Notes: a model not told the origin generated them from the sequence alone. A stretch of DNA of 64,000 nt from Mycoplasma sp. OR1901 (GCF_013348745.1 NZ_CP054666.1:744001-808000); one strand, 5' to 3'. Positions 1-11,126 are shown, counted from the first letter of the stretch. Translations and numbers: made by a program.

Positions 1-640
1 AAGTTTCTTCATGTGTAATTAAGTTATCACTAATTGTTAATAAACACGCAGCTTCTTTACTTGTTGCTTCAGCATTTGTGAATAATGCGTATGATTCCAT
101 CTCAACACAAATAGCTTCTGTTTCTTTAATTCTGTCTTCAAGTGGAACTACTGAATAAAAGACATCAGATGAGTGAACTCTACCTTCATTTAAGTTTATG
201 TTTAATTTAGATGAAATTTCTCTAATTTCATTGTTTAATTTGTCACTTGGTTTAGCAACATTTCCAGGTTTCCCTAAAGCAATTCTTCTAAAAGCATCAC
301 CATCAGCATATGCTTCTGTAGCTAAAACTACTTCGTATAGTCCTAAATCTTTTTTATATGAACCTGCTGAACCAATTCTGATGATTCTATCAACATCATA
401 AAATTTAAATAATTCATATGAATAAATTCCGATTGAAGGACAACCCATTCCGCTCCCTGCGACTGTAATTGGTTTACCTTTGTATGTTCCTGTATACATG
501 AACATATTTCTTACTGAATTTACTAATTTATAACCTGGATCTAAAAATGTTTCGGCTATATATTTAGCCCTTAATGGATCTCCTGGCATAATAACTGTTT
601 TTGCAATCTCTTCTTTTTTTGCACTAATATGTGGTGTCAT
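1..640 (-). CDS. deoD: Purine-nucleoside phosphorylase DeoD (3' end outside window)
   Basis: This enzyme splits purine (deoxy)nucleosides with phosphate into base and (deoxy)ribose-1-phosphate, in cytosolic purine salvage. The start MTPHISAKKEEIAKTV is typical of DeoD, followed by the phosphate-binding MPGDPLRAKY near residue 19, then GSGMGCPS, RIGSAGSY and CVEMESYAL, all hallmarks of the trimeric or hexameric NP-I family. A good ribosome binding site (AGGAGAAA) precedes the ATG. About 213 residues are visible of an expected ~235; the C-terminus runs off the left edge. It fits with the hpt gene in this window, since a mycoplasma that cannot make purines must salvage them. Confidence 0.95.
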   Translation of the reverse strand, partial: MTPHISAKKEEIAKTVIMPGDPLRAKYIAETFLDPGYKLVNSVRNMFMYTGTYKGKPITVAGSGMGCPSIGIYSYELFKFYDVDRIIRIGSAGSYKKDLGLYEVVLATEAYADGDAFRRIALGKPGNVAKPSDKLNNEIREISSKLNINLNEGRVHSSDVFYSVVPLEDRIKETEAICVEMESYALFTNAEATSKEAACLLTISDNLITHEET

Positions 641-721
641 ATTTTCTCCTATTCTAACATTGTAATTTAGGTTATTTACATTGCATTTTACAAAGGAATA
701 TAATAGACTAGTATTAATATT

Positions 722-773
722 AAAAAATAACCAATATTATTTTAACACTTTAAAAATAAAATGGTTATTTTTT
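722..773 (-). terminator. Rho-independent terminator of tsaC
   Basis: A perfect 12-bp stem (AAAAAATAACCA / TGGTTATTTTTT) lies just after the tsaC stop on the minus strand and ends in a T-run. It separates tsaC from deoD, so deoD needs its own promoter between roughly 641 and 720. Confidence 0.8.
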
Positions 774-792
774 GTTATTCGAGTAGGCTAAT

Positions 793-1254
793 TTAACGTT
801 TAATAACTTCGTTTGTGTCTAAATTTATTAATAAACTAGGTACATTTGAGCCAGGACCGAAATTATATACATTTTTAACTTCAGGAAAAACTTGTTTCGC
901 TTCTTCTATTTTAATTGGAGGAAAGCCAGATTTATTGGCGCTAGTCATATAGTGTGGTCCATTTTTTAATAAAAAATCTATTAATTTTTTATTATTAGGC
1001 ATCCTAAAGCCTTGACCATTTACTATTATTGAAGTTGCGCCAGGTCAATATTTTTGTGCAACTTCGTTTGCTTGTTGGTTAAACTCTTTAAAATTATTTG
1101 CTTGTTCAATTGAACCTACTAAAATTATTACTTTTTTATTTGCGGGTCTATTTTTAAGAAAATAAATTTTCTCTAAAACTTGATCATTAACTTTACCACC
1201 AATACCGACCACAGTATCTGTGGTACAAATTACAATATCATCAAAATTATTCAT
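793..1254 (-). CDS. tsaC: Threonylcarbamoyl-AMP synthase (TsaC/Sua5/YrdC family)
   Basis: Makes threonylcarbamoyl-AMP from threonine, bicarbonate and ATP, the first step of t6A37 modification of ANN-reading tRNAs. The 153-residue protein begins with the family segment CTTDTVVGIGG, then FLKNRP, YWPGATSIIV (the W is encoded by TGA) and MTSANKSGFPP, the usual order of the YrdC fold. It is shorter than typical TsaC (about 180-190 aa) and lacks the Sua5 C-terminal domain, as in other reduced genomes. Read as two pieces without TGA=Trp, it is one continuous gene. It is divergent from mutM with only 42 bp between starts. Confidence 0.9.
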
Positions 1255-1284
1255 ATAATTATTTTAATACTTTTTATTATTTAA

Positions 1285-1290
1285 TATAAT
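1285..1290 (+). promoter_or_regulatory. -10 box of mutM, leaderless arrangement
   Basis: A perfect TATAAT is followed by six bases and then the mutM ATG. Transcription starting about 7 nt after the box would begin at or next to the start codon. No Shine-Dalgarno sequence lies in between. Confidence 0.65.
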
Positions 1291-1296
1291 AAATGC

Positions 1297-2145
1297 ATGC
1301 CAGAATATCCAGAAGTTACAGTTGTGCAAAGAGCACTAAACACACATGTACAAGATAAAAAAATACTAAATGTTGAGGTTAAAATTTCAAAATTAATCAA
1401 AAATACAGACGAGAAAAATTTTATAAATTTCTTAATTGGTAAGAAATTTATAAATGTTGAAAATATAGGAAAATTCCTTATTTTCAATTTTTCTGATAAA
1501 TCTCGTTTAATATCACACCTAAGAATGACAGGTAAATATTTTGTTAGAGATCTAAAAGACCCGGCGTTATACGCATATAGAGGAGATTGTATTTATTTTA
1601 CTTTAGATAACCAAAAAGTACTTGTATACAATGATTCTAGAATGTTTGGAAGTATGGAAATTTTAGAATCTGAAGATCAGAGAAGTATTTATGAAATTAA
1701 AAATTTAGCATTTTTACCTGATAATGTTGATGTTGATTTATTATTTGAAAAATTAAAAAGAAAAACTATAAGCATTAAAAAGGTTTTATTAGATCAATCA
1801 CTTGTTTTAGGTATTGGAAATATTTATGCGGACGAAAGTTTGCATATGACCAAAATTTATCCAATGACTCCTGCTAATAAAATTACAAAAAATGAATTAA
1901 AAGAACTTCTACATAATGCCCAAATAATAATGGACGAAAGTATTTTACATAATGGAAGTACCGTAAATTCTTACGCTTCAGTTAATGGAGTTGTTGGTGA
2001 ATTTCAAAATTTACTAAAAGTTTATGGTAGAGAAAATGAAATTTGTCTAACATGCCAAAAAGATAAAATTGTAAAGGTAAAACTAGATTTTAAACCTAAC
2101 GGAAGAGGAACAAGTTATTGTCCATATTGCCAAAAGGAGAAATAA
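1297..2145 (+). CDS. mutM: Formamidopyrimidine-DNA glycosylase (Fpg/MutM)
   Basis: Base-excision repair enzyme that removes 8-oxoguanine and formamidopyrimidines and nicks the abasic site. The N-terminus MPEYPEVTVV supplies the catalytic Pro and the following Glu; SHLRMTGKYF, the helix-two-turn-helix region (LLDQSLVLGIGNIYADE near residue 170) and a C-terminal zinc finger with four cysteines (CLTCQ near 250 and CPYCQ at 276-280) complete the family. Length 282 aa is normal. The stop is followed immediately by the ATG of the next gene, whose SD sequence (AAGGAG) lies in the mutM tail, so the two are probably cotranscribed. Confidence 0.97.
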   Translation: MPEYPEVTVVQRALNTHVQDKKILNVEVKISKLIKNTDEKNFINFLIGKKFINVENIGKFLIFNFSDKSRLISHLRMTGKYFVRDLKDPALYAYRGDCIYFTLDNQKVLVYNDSRMFGSMEILESEDQRSIYEIKNLAFLPDNVDVDLLFEKLKRKTISIKKVLLDQSLVLGIGNIYADESLHMTKIYPMTPANKITKNELKELLHNAQIIMDESILHNGSTVNSYASVNGVVGEFQNLLKVYGRENEICLTCQKDKIVKVKLDFKPNGRGTSYCPYCQKEK

Positions 2146-2682
2146 ATGGAAAAAAAATTAACTATAGTTGTAGATATGTTAAATGGGTTTGCTAAATTCG
2201 GAGCACTTTCAAGTCCCTTAATTAATGATATTATCCCTAACATTAAAAAAATTTTAGACAAATCTGAAAATATTATATTTTTAGCCGATGCACATAGTAC
2301 TGACGATTTAGAAATGAAATCTTATCCAGTTCATTGTTTAAAAGGTACACCTGAAGCGGAAATAGTTGATGAATTATCACTATATGTTGATAAAAATAAA
2401 AAAAATGTTGTTTATAAAAACACTACAAATGGATTTTACGAAATCCGTCCGGACTATTGAGATAAATTTAATTCTTTTGAAATAGTAGGTTGTTGTACAG
2501 ATATTTGTGTTTTACAATTAGCATTAAGTTTAAGAATGTGATTAAACAAAATTAATTCAGATAAAGAAGTTAGTGTCATCGAAAATTCAGTTGCAACTTT
2601 TGATTCAGAAGATCATAACGCAAAGGAATATCACCAAAATGCATTAAATATTATGAAAAATGCAAACATAGTGATTAAATAA
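2146..2682 (+). CDS. Isochorismatase-fold cysteine hydrolase, probably nicotinamidase
   Basis: 178-aa protein of the isochorismatase/nicotinamidase superfamily. Visible landmarks are the catalytic Asp in VVDMLNGF (residue 10), a metal-site segment DAHSTDD, the SYPVHCLKGT segment that carries a family-typical His and Lys region, and the nucleophile loop GCCTDICV with the catalytic Cys. Nicotinamidase would deaminate nicotinamide to nicotinate for NAD salvage. The superfamily also includes other amidases, so the substrate is inferred. Two in-frame TGA codons encode Trp. It sits in a tight run of forward genes (mutM, this gene, Smr, dUTPase). Confidence 0.75.
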
Positions 2683-2684
2683 TA

Positions 2685-3023
2685 ATGAAAAATACAATTG
2701 ACATACATGGCTTTACACATGAAGATGCACTACCTAAAATTCAACTAAAAATTTATGAATTATTGGAGAATAAACACACTGAAATTAGAATAATTACAGG
2801 CATAGGTACAGGAGTTCTTCAGAATACTGTGGAAAACTACATAACAAACCACAATAAAAATAGTGATGTTAAGTTAGGATATAGTACACAAAATAAAGGA
2901 GGAACTTATATAATAACAAAAATTTATGATGATGACTATGATTTATATTATGAAGATGAGTTTGAAGAAACTCCATCACAAGAAGAAATCGATGACATTT
3001 TTAATAAATTTCCTAAATTATAG
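2685..3023 (+). CDS. Stand-alone Smr-domain protein
   Basis: A 112-aa protein made of one Smr domain (the C-terminal domain of MutS2). The motif DIHGFTHEDAL at the start corresponds to the family LDLHG, and GIGTGVLQNTV matches the TGxG signature; an acidic tail follows. Smr domains are DNA- or RNA-processing endonucleases, and stand-alone forms act on branched DNA or on mRNA at collided ribosomes. Which applies here cannot be told. It starts 2 nt after the preceding stop, which suggests translational coupling. Confidence 0.8.
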   Translation: MKNTIDIHGFTHEDALPKIQLKIYELLENKHTEIRIITGIGTGVLQNTVENYITNHNKNSDVKLGYSTQNKGGTYIITKIYDDDYDLYYEDEFEETPSQEEIDDIFNKFPKL

Positions 3024-3034
3024 TAAGTTATAAT

Positions 3035-3532
3035 ATGAATTTAGAAACATTATTCGAATTACAAAAAAAATTAGACTCTAAAATACAAAGAAAAAGAGAA
3101 AAAACACACCCTGAATTTAGCGATAAAAATATAAAAACTCAAAAAATGTTAGCCTTAATTATTGAAGCGGCAGAGTACGTTAATGAAGTTCAAAGTTTTA
3201 AATACTGAAAAAATAATAAAAATGTAAATGTAGAAGCGATTAAAGAAGAATTTGCCGATTTGATGCACTTTTTAATAACAATAGGTTATGAACACAATGT
3301 TGACCCTAATTTTGAACCCAAAATAATAAATAGCGATATAAATGAACAATTTAAAGAGTTGTTTGTAAGTATTGGTAACTTAATAGAAAATCCTAATTCG
3401 ACAAAAGTAAAATACGTGTTTGAAATTGCACTTGGATCATTTATCATGCAAGGTTTTAATTACTCAGAATTATTTTGATCATACTTTAAAAAGAACCAAA
3501 AAAACTACAAAAGATTGTATTCTAACTATTAA
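3035..3532 (+). CDS. Dimeric dUTPase / all-alpha NTP pyrophosphohydrolase
   Basis: 165-aa all-alpha NTP-PPase related to dimeric dUTPases of Firmicutes and phages, which hydrolyse dUTP to dUMP and keep uracil out of DNA. Metal-binding helices are visible as IIEAAEYVNEV (EXXE type, near residue 45) and EEFADLMHF (EXXXD type, near 75). Trp residues at two TGA codons lie in conserved aromatic positions (FKYW, LFWSYF). It closes the forward run that starts at mutM and is followed by tRNA-Leu. A TATAAT abuts the ATG directly, too close to be its promoter. Confidence 0.8.
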
Positions 3533-3552
3533 TTATAGTATAATTTGAATAT

Positions 3553-3637
3553 GCCTTAGTGGTGGAATTGGCAGACACAGCGGACTCAAAATCCGCCGGA
3601 ATTTTCCTTGCAGGTTCAAGTCCTGTCTGAGGCACCA
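3553..3637 (+). tRNA. tRNA-Leu (anticodon CAA)
   Basis: Class II tRNA with a long variable arm. Acceptor GCCTTAG pairs with CTGAGGC; the anticodon stem GCGGA/TCCGC closes the loop CTCAAAA with anticodon CAA; the T-loop is GGTTCAAGTCC; CCA is encoded. It reads UUG. Confidence 0.95.
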
Positions 3638-3656
3638 TATATATTTGAAATATACC

Positions 3657-3694
3657 AAATACAGTTGATTTTTAATATCTACTGTATTTTTTAA
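3657..3694 (+). terminator. Terminator after tRNA-Leu
   Basis: Stem AAATACAGT / ACTGTATTT with a 15-nt loop, followed by a T-run, lies 20 nt after the tRNA. Confidence 0.7.
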
Positions 3695-3795
3695 TAAAAG
3701 TGCGATTATTCTGTAAATTTCATTAAAAAAATAACTTTTATTAAATAAAAAATAGTTTTATCTATTATAATTATTCAAAATAATACGGAGGACAA

Positions 3796-6255
3796 ATGAG
3801 CGATAAAGACAAAGAAAAAAATGGTTCTAATAATCATTGTTTAAATAAATGTAAAACAAAGAATTTAGAAAATGACTTAACTCAAAAAAGTCATGAAGCA
3901 CATAATCACAATGAACATAAACAAAACCATGAAAATCACGCACATCATGAGCAAATAGAACATCACGAACATGATAATCATGATAGCAAAAAAGAAAATG
4001 AGCACAAACATCATGCTCATAATCATAGTGAGCATATGCACCATGATATGCACAGACATAATGATCACCAAGTAAACAAAAATGATAATCAACATAATAA
4101 TGATCAACATCATGGGCACCATAATCATACGCATTCAAACCACTCAGGGCATGAGGGGCATGATCAACATAATCATAGTCAACATCATGGGCACCAAGTA
4201 AACGAAAATGATAAACATCATAATCATAGTCAACATCACGGACACCATAATCATGGAAATTCAAACCACTCAGGACACGGAGGACATGATCATCACGATC
4301 ATACCGAGCACCATAAAGCAATGATAAAAGACTTTAAAATTAAGTTTTTCATATCATTGATATTAACAATACCAGTTATTTTAGTTTCAGGTCTATTTGC
4401 TAAATTAATCGGATCTACAGTATTACAATTCAATGGATCACAATACTTAGAATTAGCAATATCTAGTGTTGTTTTCTTCTATGGAGGTATTCCATTCTTT
4501 AAAGGTGCATACGACGAAATTAAAGCTAAAAAACCAGGAATGATGACCTTAATTGCTATCGCAATAACAGTGGCCTATACATATAGTTTTTACACAGTTT
4601 TTGCAAAAAATAAGGATAATTTCTTTTGAGAGTTAGTAACATTAATAGACATAATGTTATTAGGTCACTGAATTGAAATGCACTCAGTTGTAAGTGCATC
4701 TAATTCACTTAAAAAACTTGCTAATTTAATACCTGATAAAGCAAATTTAATTGTAAATGGAGAAATTAAAGAAGTGAAAACTTCTGAATTAAAAATCAGT
4801 GATATTATCTTAGTTAAACCTGGTGATAAAATACCAAGTGATGGAATTATAATTAAAGGTAATTCTGAAATTAACGAATCAATGTTAACAGGTGAATCTA
4901 AATTAGTTTCAAAAACTATCGGAGATAAAGTTATTGGTGGTTCTATTAATACAAATGGTTCTATTGAACTAAGAGTTAGTGCAACAAACGAAAATAATTA
5001 CCTTTCAAAAGTAATTAAATTAGTTCAAGAAGCTAAACAATCAAAATCAAAAACACAACACTTAGCAGATAAAGCAGCCTTTGTTTTAACAATTTTAGCA
5101 ATAAGTGTTGGAATAATCACATTTATTGTTTGAATCTCAGTTTCAAAAAATATTGATATATCAATTAAAAATGCTGCAACAGTTATGATTATAACTTGTC
5201 CGCATGCGCTTGGTTTAGCAATACCACTTGTTGTTTCTAGATCAACTGATAAATTAGCTAAAAACGGAATTTTAGTACGTAATAGAGTATCTTTTGAAAA
5301 TGCAAGAAAAGTTGATATTGTTGTTTTTGATAAAACAGGAACTCTTACATACGGTAATTTTGAAATTGAAAATATCAAAATTTTTGATGAGAAATATACA
5401 AACGAAGAAACAATTAAAATTGCAAATTCATTAGAAAAATATTCAAATCACCCTATAGCAAATGCTATTTTAAATCATGCTAAAAATCTTAATTTAGATA
5501 CATACGAATTAGTTAACAGTAATGTTATTCCAGGTTATGGTTTAAGTGGTTCACTAAATATTAATAATGAAACAAAAAATATAAAATTAGTTAACCATCA
5601 ATATTTAATAGAAAATAACTTAAATATTGATTTAATTGATAATAAAATTGCTACTAATGTATTTTTATTAATTGAAAATCAAGTTATAGCACAGTTATTA
5701 CTTAACGATAAAATAAGAGAAGATTCTTTCGAAACAATCAAAAAATTAAAAGAAAAAAACATTAAAACTTATATGTTAACTGGTGATAACGAATTAGTTG
5801 CACAAAGTGTTGCAAAACAACTTGGTTTAGACGGTTATTTTGCAAACGTATTACCTGATCAAAAAGAATCAAAAATTAAACAATTACAAAAAAATAATAA
5901 AATAGTTATGATGGTCGGAGACGGAATAAACGACGCTCCTGCTCTTGCTAGAGCAAATATAGGAGTAGCCATAGGTTCTGGAACCGATATTGCTCAAGAT
6001 ACTTCAGATATTATATTGATAAATAGTAATTTACAAGATATATTAATTATTACTAATTTTGCTAAAAAAACTTATAACAAAATGATTCAAAACTTAATTT
6101 GAGCTACACTTTATAACCTTATTGCAATACCGCTTGCAGCAGGTGTTTTATCATCTGTAGGAGTTAATGTTAGCCCTGAAATTGGAGCAATATTTATGAC
6201 ATTAAGTACAGTTGTTGTTGCAATTAATGCTATGTTATTAAGAATTAAAAAATAA
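3796..6255 (+). CDS. copB: CopB-type copper-exporting P1B ATPase with His-rich N-terminus
   Basis: 819-aa P-type ATPase that would pump Cu+ (or Ag+/Cu2+) out of the cell. Order: an N-terminal tail of about 175 residues with roughly 55 histidines; four membrane helices; actuator loop with MLTGES (near residue 364); two helices with TCPHALGL (C468-P-H470); phosphorylation motif DKTGT (D512); a SNHPIA nucleotide-site motif; GDGINDAP (708-715); two last helices. CPH rather than CPC is the CopB/P1B-3 signature. There is no HMA domain; the His tail probably takes its metal-binding role. It has a strong SD (GGAGG). TGA codons at three membrane Trp positions make it look fragmented, but it is intact. 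It stands alone, with terminators on both sides. Confidence 0.93.
4104..4290 (+). repeat. Imperfect tandem repeat inside the copB His-rich region
   Basis: The segment encoding [17 protein letters not shown] occurs twice (about 4104-4170 and 4228-4290), separated by a shorter His-rich unit. The near-identical DNA suggests expansion by slippage or unequal recombination, so the tail length probably varies between strains. Confidence 0.75.
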
Positions 6256-6262
6256 TAAATTC

Positions 6263-6297
6263 AAATTGATGCTACTTCATTGTAGTGTCAATTTTTA
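6263..6297 (+). terminator. copB terminator
   Basis: Inverted repeat AAATTGA..CTAC / GTAG..TCAATTT followed by TT runs, 8 nt after the copB stop. Confidence 0.7.
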
Positions 6298-6374
6298 TTA
6301 TTCTAAAATTTGTTTAACTCTTTATTCTCTTTATAAAATAATAAATCTAAAGTAATTTCGTTTATAAAATTGTT

Positions 6375-6380
6375 TATAAT
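6375..6380 (+). promoter_or_regulatory. -10 box for the mod-res operon
   Basis: Perfect TATAAT about 31 nt before the mod ATG. A purine-rich SD (AGAGGGGA) lies about 6 nt before the ATG, so this operon is read from a normal leadered mRNA. Confidence 0.6.
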
Positions 6381-6411
6381 ATAAATATACAAATTATAAG
6401 AGGGGACAAAT

Positions 6412-8113
<1,702 letters not shown>

Positions 8114-8127
<14 letters not shown>

Positions 8128-10483
8128 TACCCAAGATAGAGCGGTTTCTCAACTCTTAAAACATTTTAATAACTCATATAGTCTTAATCAATCTAAAATA
8201 GTTGAATTTAAAGCACCAACAGGTTCAGGTAAAACTTTTATGATTGCTAACTTTATTGATCAAGCTATTACAATTAATAAACAAAGAGATAATAAGCCTA
8301 TTATTTTTGTTGTTATGACTCTTTCTAACGCTGAATTACCTAAACAAATGGAAGATAATTTTAATGAATATAAATATTATTTAGAAAATAGAAACAATCT
8401 TATTTTTGAAAGAAAAGAATCTCCATCAAATAGTAAAAATAATGTTAAAGATGCTGATTATACATTCAAAGTTGAAACTAATAAAGTATTTATTTTAGGA
8501 GCTTCTTCATTCGGTGCTAACAGAATATATACCGAACAAGGTATTTTAGATAAATTCATTTCAGAGATCTCAAACAATTACTTTGTTGCTTTTATTCGTG
8601 ATGAGGCACATATCGGAACAAGTGAATCAGGAATTAAAGGTAGAGATAAGAAAGCAGCAGAAAACTTTTACGAAAAAATGAGTAAAGCGGCTAATTTTCA
8701 AATTAATATGACCGCTACACCAAAAGGTATTTATGAACAAGTTAAGATTAGTGAAAAAGAACTAAAAGAAGATGATATTAAATTACTTAAAATCAATGGT
8801 CATTTAAATGAAGGATTATCTGAAACTAATAGCGAACAACTTAGTGATTTAGAATTATTAGATGTTGCATGTACTAAATTTAAAGAAATTAAACAAAAGT
8901 ATATAACCGAAGATGGGTTAATAGATAATATTAATCCTGCTATGTTAATTCAAGTAAACGATAAAAAAGCTAATGATAAAGATTTTGATGAAAAGATCGA
9001 TAATATAATCAAAACATTAAAGAAACATAATTTAACATGAGCTAAATACTTTTCTTCTGAAAAAATAGATTCAAACATGCGTGGTAATATTTCTTTAAAA
9101 AATATTTCTAAAAGCAGTTCTGATATTGATGTAATAATCTTTAAAGTTGGACCTGCAACTGGTTGAAACATACCACGTGCTTGTATGTTGGTTCAATTAA
9201 GAAATGTATCTTCTGATAGTTTAAGCATCCAAACCATTGGACGTATCAAACGTAACCCAAATCCAGCTTATAAATTTGATGATAATTCAACAGCATATAA
9301 CTATTGAGTATATTCAAATATTGAAAATATCGACAAAATAGGTAAAGATAGAGAATTCAGTTCATATAAATTAAATGAAGAAAGTTTAAATGATAAGTTT
9401 TACTATGGTGAAATCAATAAAGAAGTTGAAAAAATAAAGGTCGATCTAAGTGATGGGATTATTGAACTAATTAAAAACAATAAAAATCAATTATTATCAA
9501 ATTATGATTATTATTTAAACTACTATAAAGAAAAAGGATTTTTACCTTATAAAGAAGAAAAAATAATAGATAAAGAAACTAACCAAGAATTACAATATAT
9601 TAATAGAAAAATTAATAATATTATTGAATTAAGTCAATTTATAAATGAATTTAGCACAAAAACATCTAATATTCTTGATAAAAAAGATTTGAGAGCAATA
9701 GATCAATACTTTATTGATAATTATAAAGATCACATCAATTCACTACTTTGATATTCATTTATTAAGTTTATATACCCTAAGGTAAAAAAATATGTCTTAG
9801 ATCAAAGAAAAAAACAAATTAACGAACTTAATATCCGTGAATTTAAACTCATGTATGATAAACAGTTACCTTCTGATATTAATTTTGAAATAACTGATGA
9901 AGATTTCAAAATTGAGTTTGAAGAGCAGAAAATAAATTATCAATATGAATTGATATCATTGTTAAATAATAAATCTAAACAAAGGTTGCACTATTATGAT
10001 TCGAATAACGAAAAAAGTTTTATTAATAGTATTGTTAATCTTTTTAAAGACGACTTGAAAAATAATAATTATAAAAATATATCTCTATTTAGAAACCCAG
10101 TACAAAATGGAATCTTTTATGAATATTATGATGAAGATAATAATATCAAACGTCAATTTCCTGACTTTGTTTTAGTTTATAAAACAAATAAAATCGAACA
10201 TCAAATAAATGTTGAAATTAAAGACTATAACAATGATTATGATGAGATAAAAACAAATAAAATAATTGATTCATATCATGGTTATTATGAAGATAAAAAT
10301 AATAATTTAATGCAAATTGTTACTTCGCTATTAATTCAAGTTGATAAATCAAATGTCGGATCTAATAAATTTATTATTGCAGGCGGCGGAAGCACAAATG
10401 ATACAATAAAGAAAATTATTAAAGAAAACATCGAAACTAACCAAATAATAAGTTGAATATATAATTTAGCAAAAGAGATTTAG
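8114..10483 (+). CDS. res: Type III restriction endonuclease subunit Res
   Basis: 789-aa helicase-endonuclease that works in complex with Mod: it uses ATP hydrolysis to communicate along DNA and cleaves near unmethylated sites. SF2 motifs are complete: APTGSGKTF (34-42), DEAH (163-166), MTATP (199-203) and QTIGRIKRNP (motif VI). The C-terminal nuclease has FPDFVLVY (P683-D684) and VEIKD (E701, K703), the PD-(D/E)XK site of type III Res. All TGA codons fall as Trp, and I found no frameshift, so the subunit looks active. It overlaps mod by 14 nt, so mod frame status should also affect res through translational coupling. Confidence 0.93.
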
Positions 10484-10491
10484 AAATATGA

Positions 10492-10533
10492 TGTACACTT
10501 AAAACTTTAATAAGTTTTTAGTGTACATTTTTT
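10492..10533 (+). terminator. Terminator of the mod-res operon
   Basis: A 15-16 bp stem (TGTACACTTAAAACTT with AAGTTTTTAGTGTACA) with a TAATA loop, followed by TTTTTTATT, starts 9 nt after the res stop. Confidence 0.85.
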
Positions 10534-10595
10534 ATTAAAAATGTAATTCTTCAAAAAATTGATACTACATATATTAGAGCAGATTTAACAAAAAA

Positions 10596-10620
10596 ACGTA
10601 TTTACGCAAAAATATTAAAT
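10596..10620 (+). repeat. 25-bp direct repeat, copy 1
   Basis: Perfect repeat beginning ACGTATTTACGC and ending ATATTAAAT, 270 bp upstream of copy 2. Its core CGTATTTACG is itself a short inverted repeat (CGTA..TACG). Confidence 0.9.
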
Positions 10621-10865
10621 GTTTAAGAAATTAATTTCATCAAAAATAGCATTTAGAGTTCTGCTTTTATTCTCAGATACTATAAGTTTAAATTTACTTT
10701 TCAAGTTTTTTATCTAAAACACCTGTATATTACGTAGTTTCGTTTTTTTCTCTTTTCATGCCACAAAATTGAAAAAATATATTGTGAAAGCATAAATTTA
10801 TATTAAAAATGTTAAACATAAAACAAAAATAATAGCATAGTATTTTAAGTTCATTTAATAAAAAT

Positions 10866-10890
10866 ACGTATTTACGCAAAAATATTAAAT
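10866..10890 (+). repeat. 25-bp direct repeat, copy 2
   Basis: Identical to copy 1; it ends 45 bp before the -10 box of the candidate structured RNA. Confidence 0.9.
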
Positions 10891-10935
10891 TAATAATAAT
10901 TTACTACTTTAAATATAAAAATAAAAAAATAGGTT

Positions 10936-10941
10936 TATAAT
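10936..10941 (+). promoter_or_regulatory. -10 box of candidate ncRNA
   Basis: Perfect TATAAT with a start of transcription expected near 10948. There is no open reading frame downstream, which makes this a promoter in search of an RNA product. Confidence 0.55.
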
Positions 10942-10947
10942 ATATAC

Positions 10948-11078
10948 GCAGCAATATGTTTGGACGCTAAGGGGATTTTCCGTTTAGAGACTTAGAATTG
11001 GAACATATTGAGGACGGAATACTACGAGAAAAAAATATATTTTTCGGACATGGCGAATTGTTATGTCGATTTTTTTCA
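10948..11078 (+). ncRNA. Candidate orphan structured RNA (~130 nt)
   Basis: The region is less AT-rich than its surroundings and folds into consecutive hairpins: AATATGTT (10953-10960) pairs perfectly with AACATATT around an inner CTAAG/CTTAG or CTAA/TTAG hairpin; CGAGAAAAA pairs with TTTTTCG (about 11025-11046); GGACAT pairs with ATGTC (about 11046-11067) and is followed by a seven-T run, like an intrinsic terminator. No ribosomal, tRNA, tmRNA, RNase P or SRP RNA landmark is present. The downstream gene is convergent, so this is not a riboswitch for it. Function unknown. Confidence 0.5.
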
Positions 11079-11095
11079 ACTTTTTTAGGTATAAA

Positions 11096-11123
11096 AACGA
11101 ACAAAATATAAATTTTGTTCGTT
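11096..11123 (-). terminator. Bidirectional terminator between the ncRNA and asnA
   Basis: Perfect 12-bp stem AACGAACAAAAT / ATTTTGTTCGTT with an ATAA loop, 4 nt after the asnA stop, with AT/T-rich flanks on both sides. Confidence 0.8.
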
Positions 11124-11126
11124 ATT

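Larger units (their letters stand above)
10534..10930 (+). other. Non-coding stretch after the R-M operon
   Basis: About 400 bases with no open frame of note on either strand. It holds two copies of a 25-bp direct repeat and otherwise low-complexity AT-rich sequence. I see no terminal inverted repeats, transposase remnant or tRNA fragment. It may be decayed sequence left from insertion of the restriction system, but nothing proves that. Confidence 0.5.

Noticed and set aside
3029-3034. TATAAT directly before the dUTPase ATG as its promoter
   Set aside because: The box touches the ATG, so transcription would start inside the coding sequence; the gene is better explained as part of the mutM run.
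3827-4321. A 164-codon open frame antisense to the His-rich part of copB
   Set aside because: It only mirrors the His-codon repeats of the plus strand, starts without an SD, and has the skewed composition expected of an antisense shadow.
10948-11078. Candidate RNA as SRP 4.5S RNA, tmRNA or a riboswitch
   Set aside because: The SRP apical motif (GGAAGCAGC-type), the tRNA-like ends of tmRNA, and a same-strand downstream gene are all missing.
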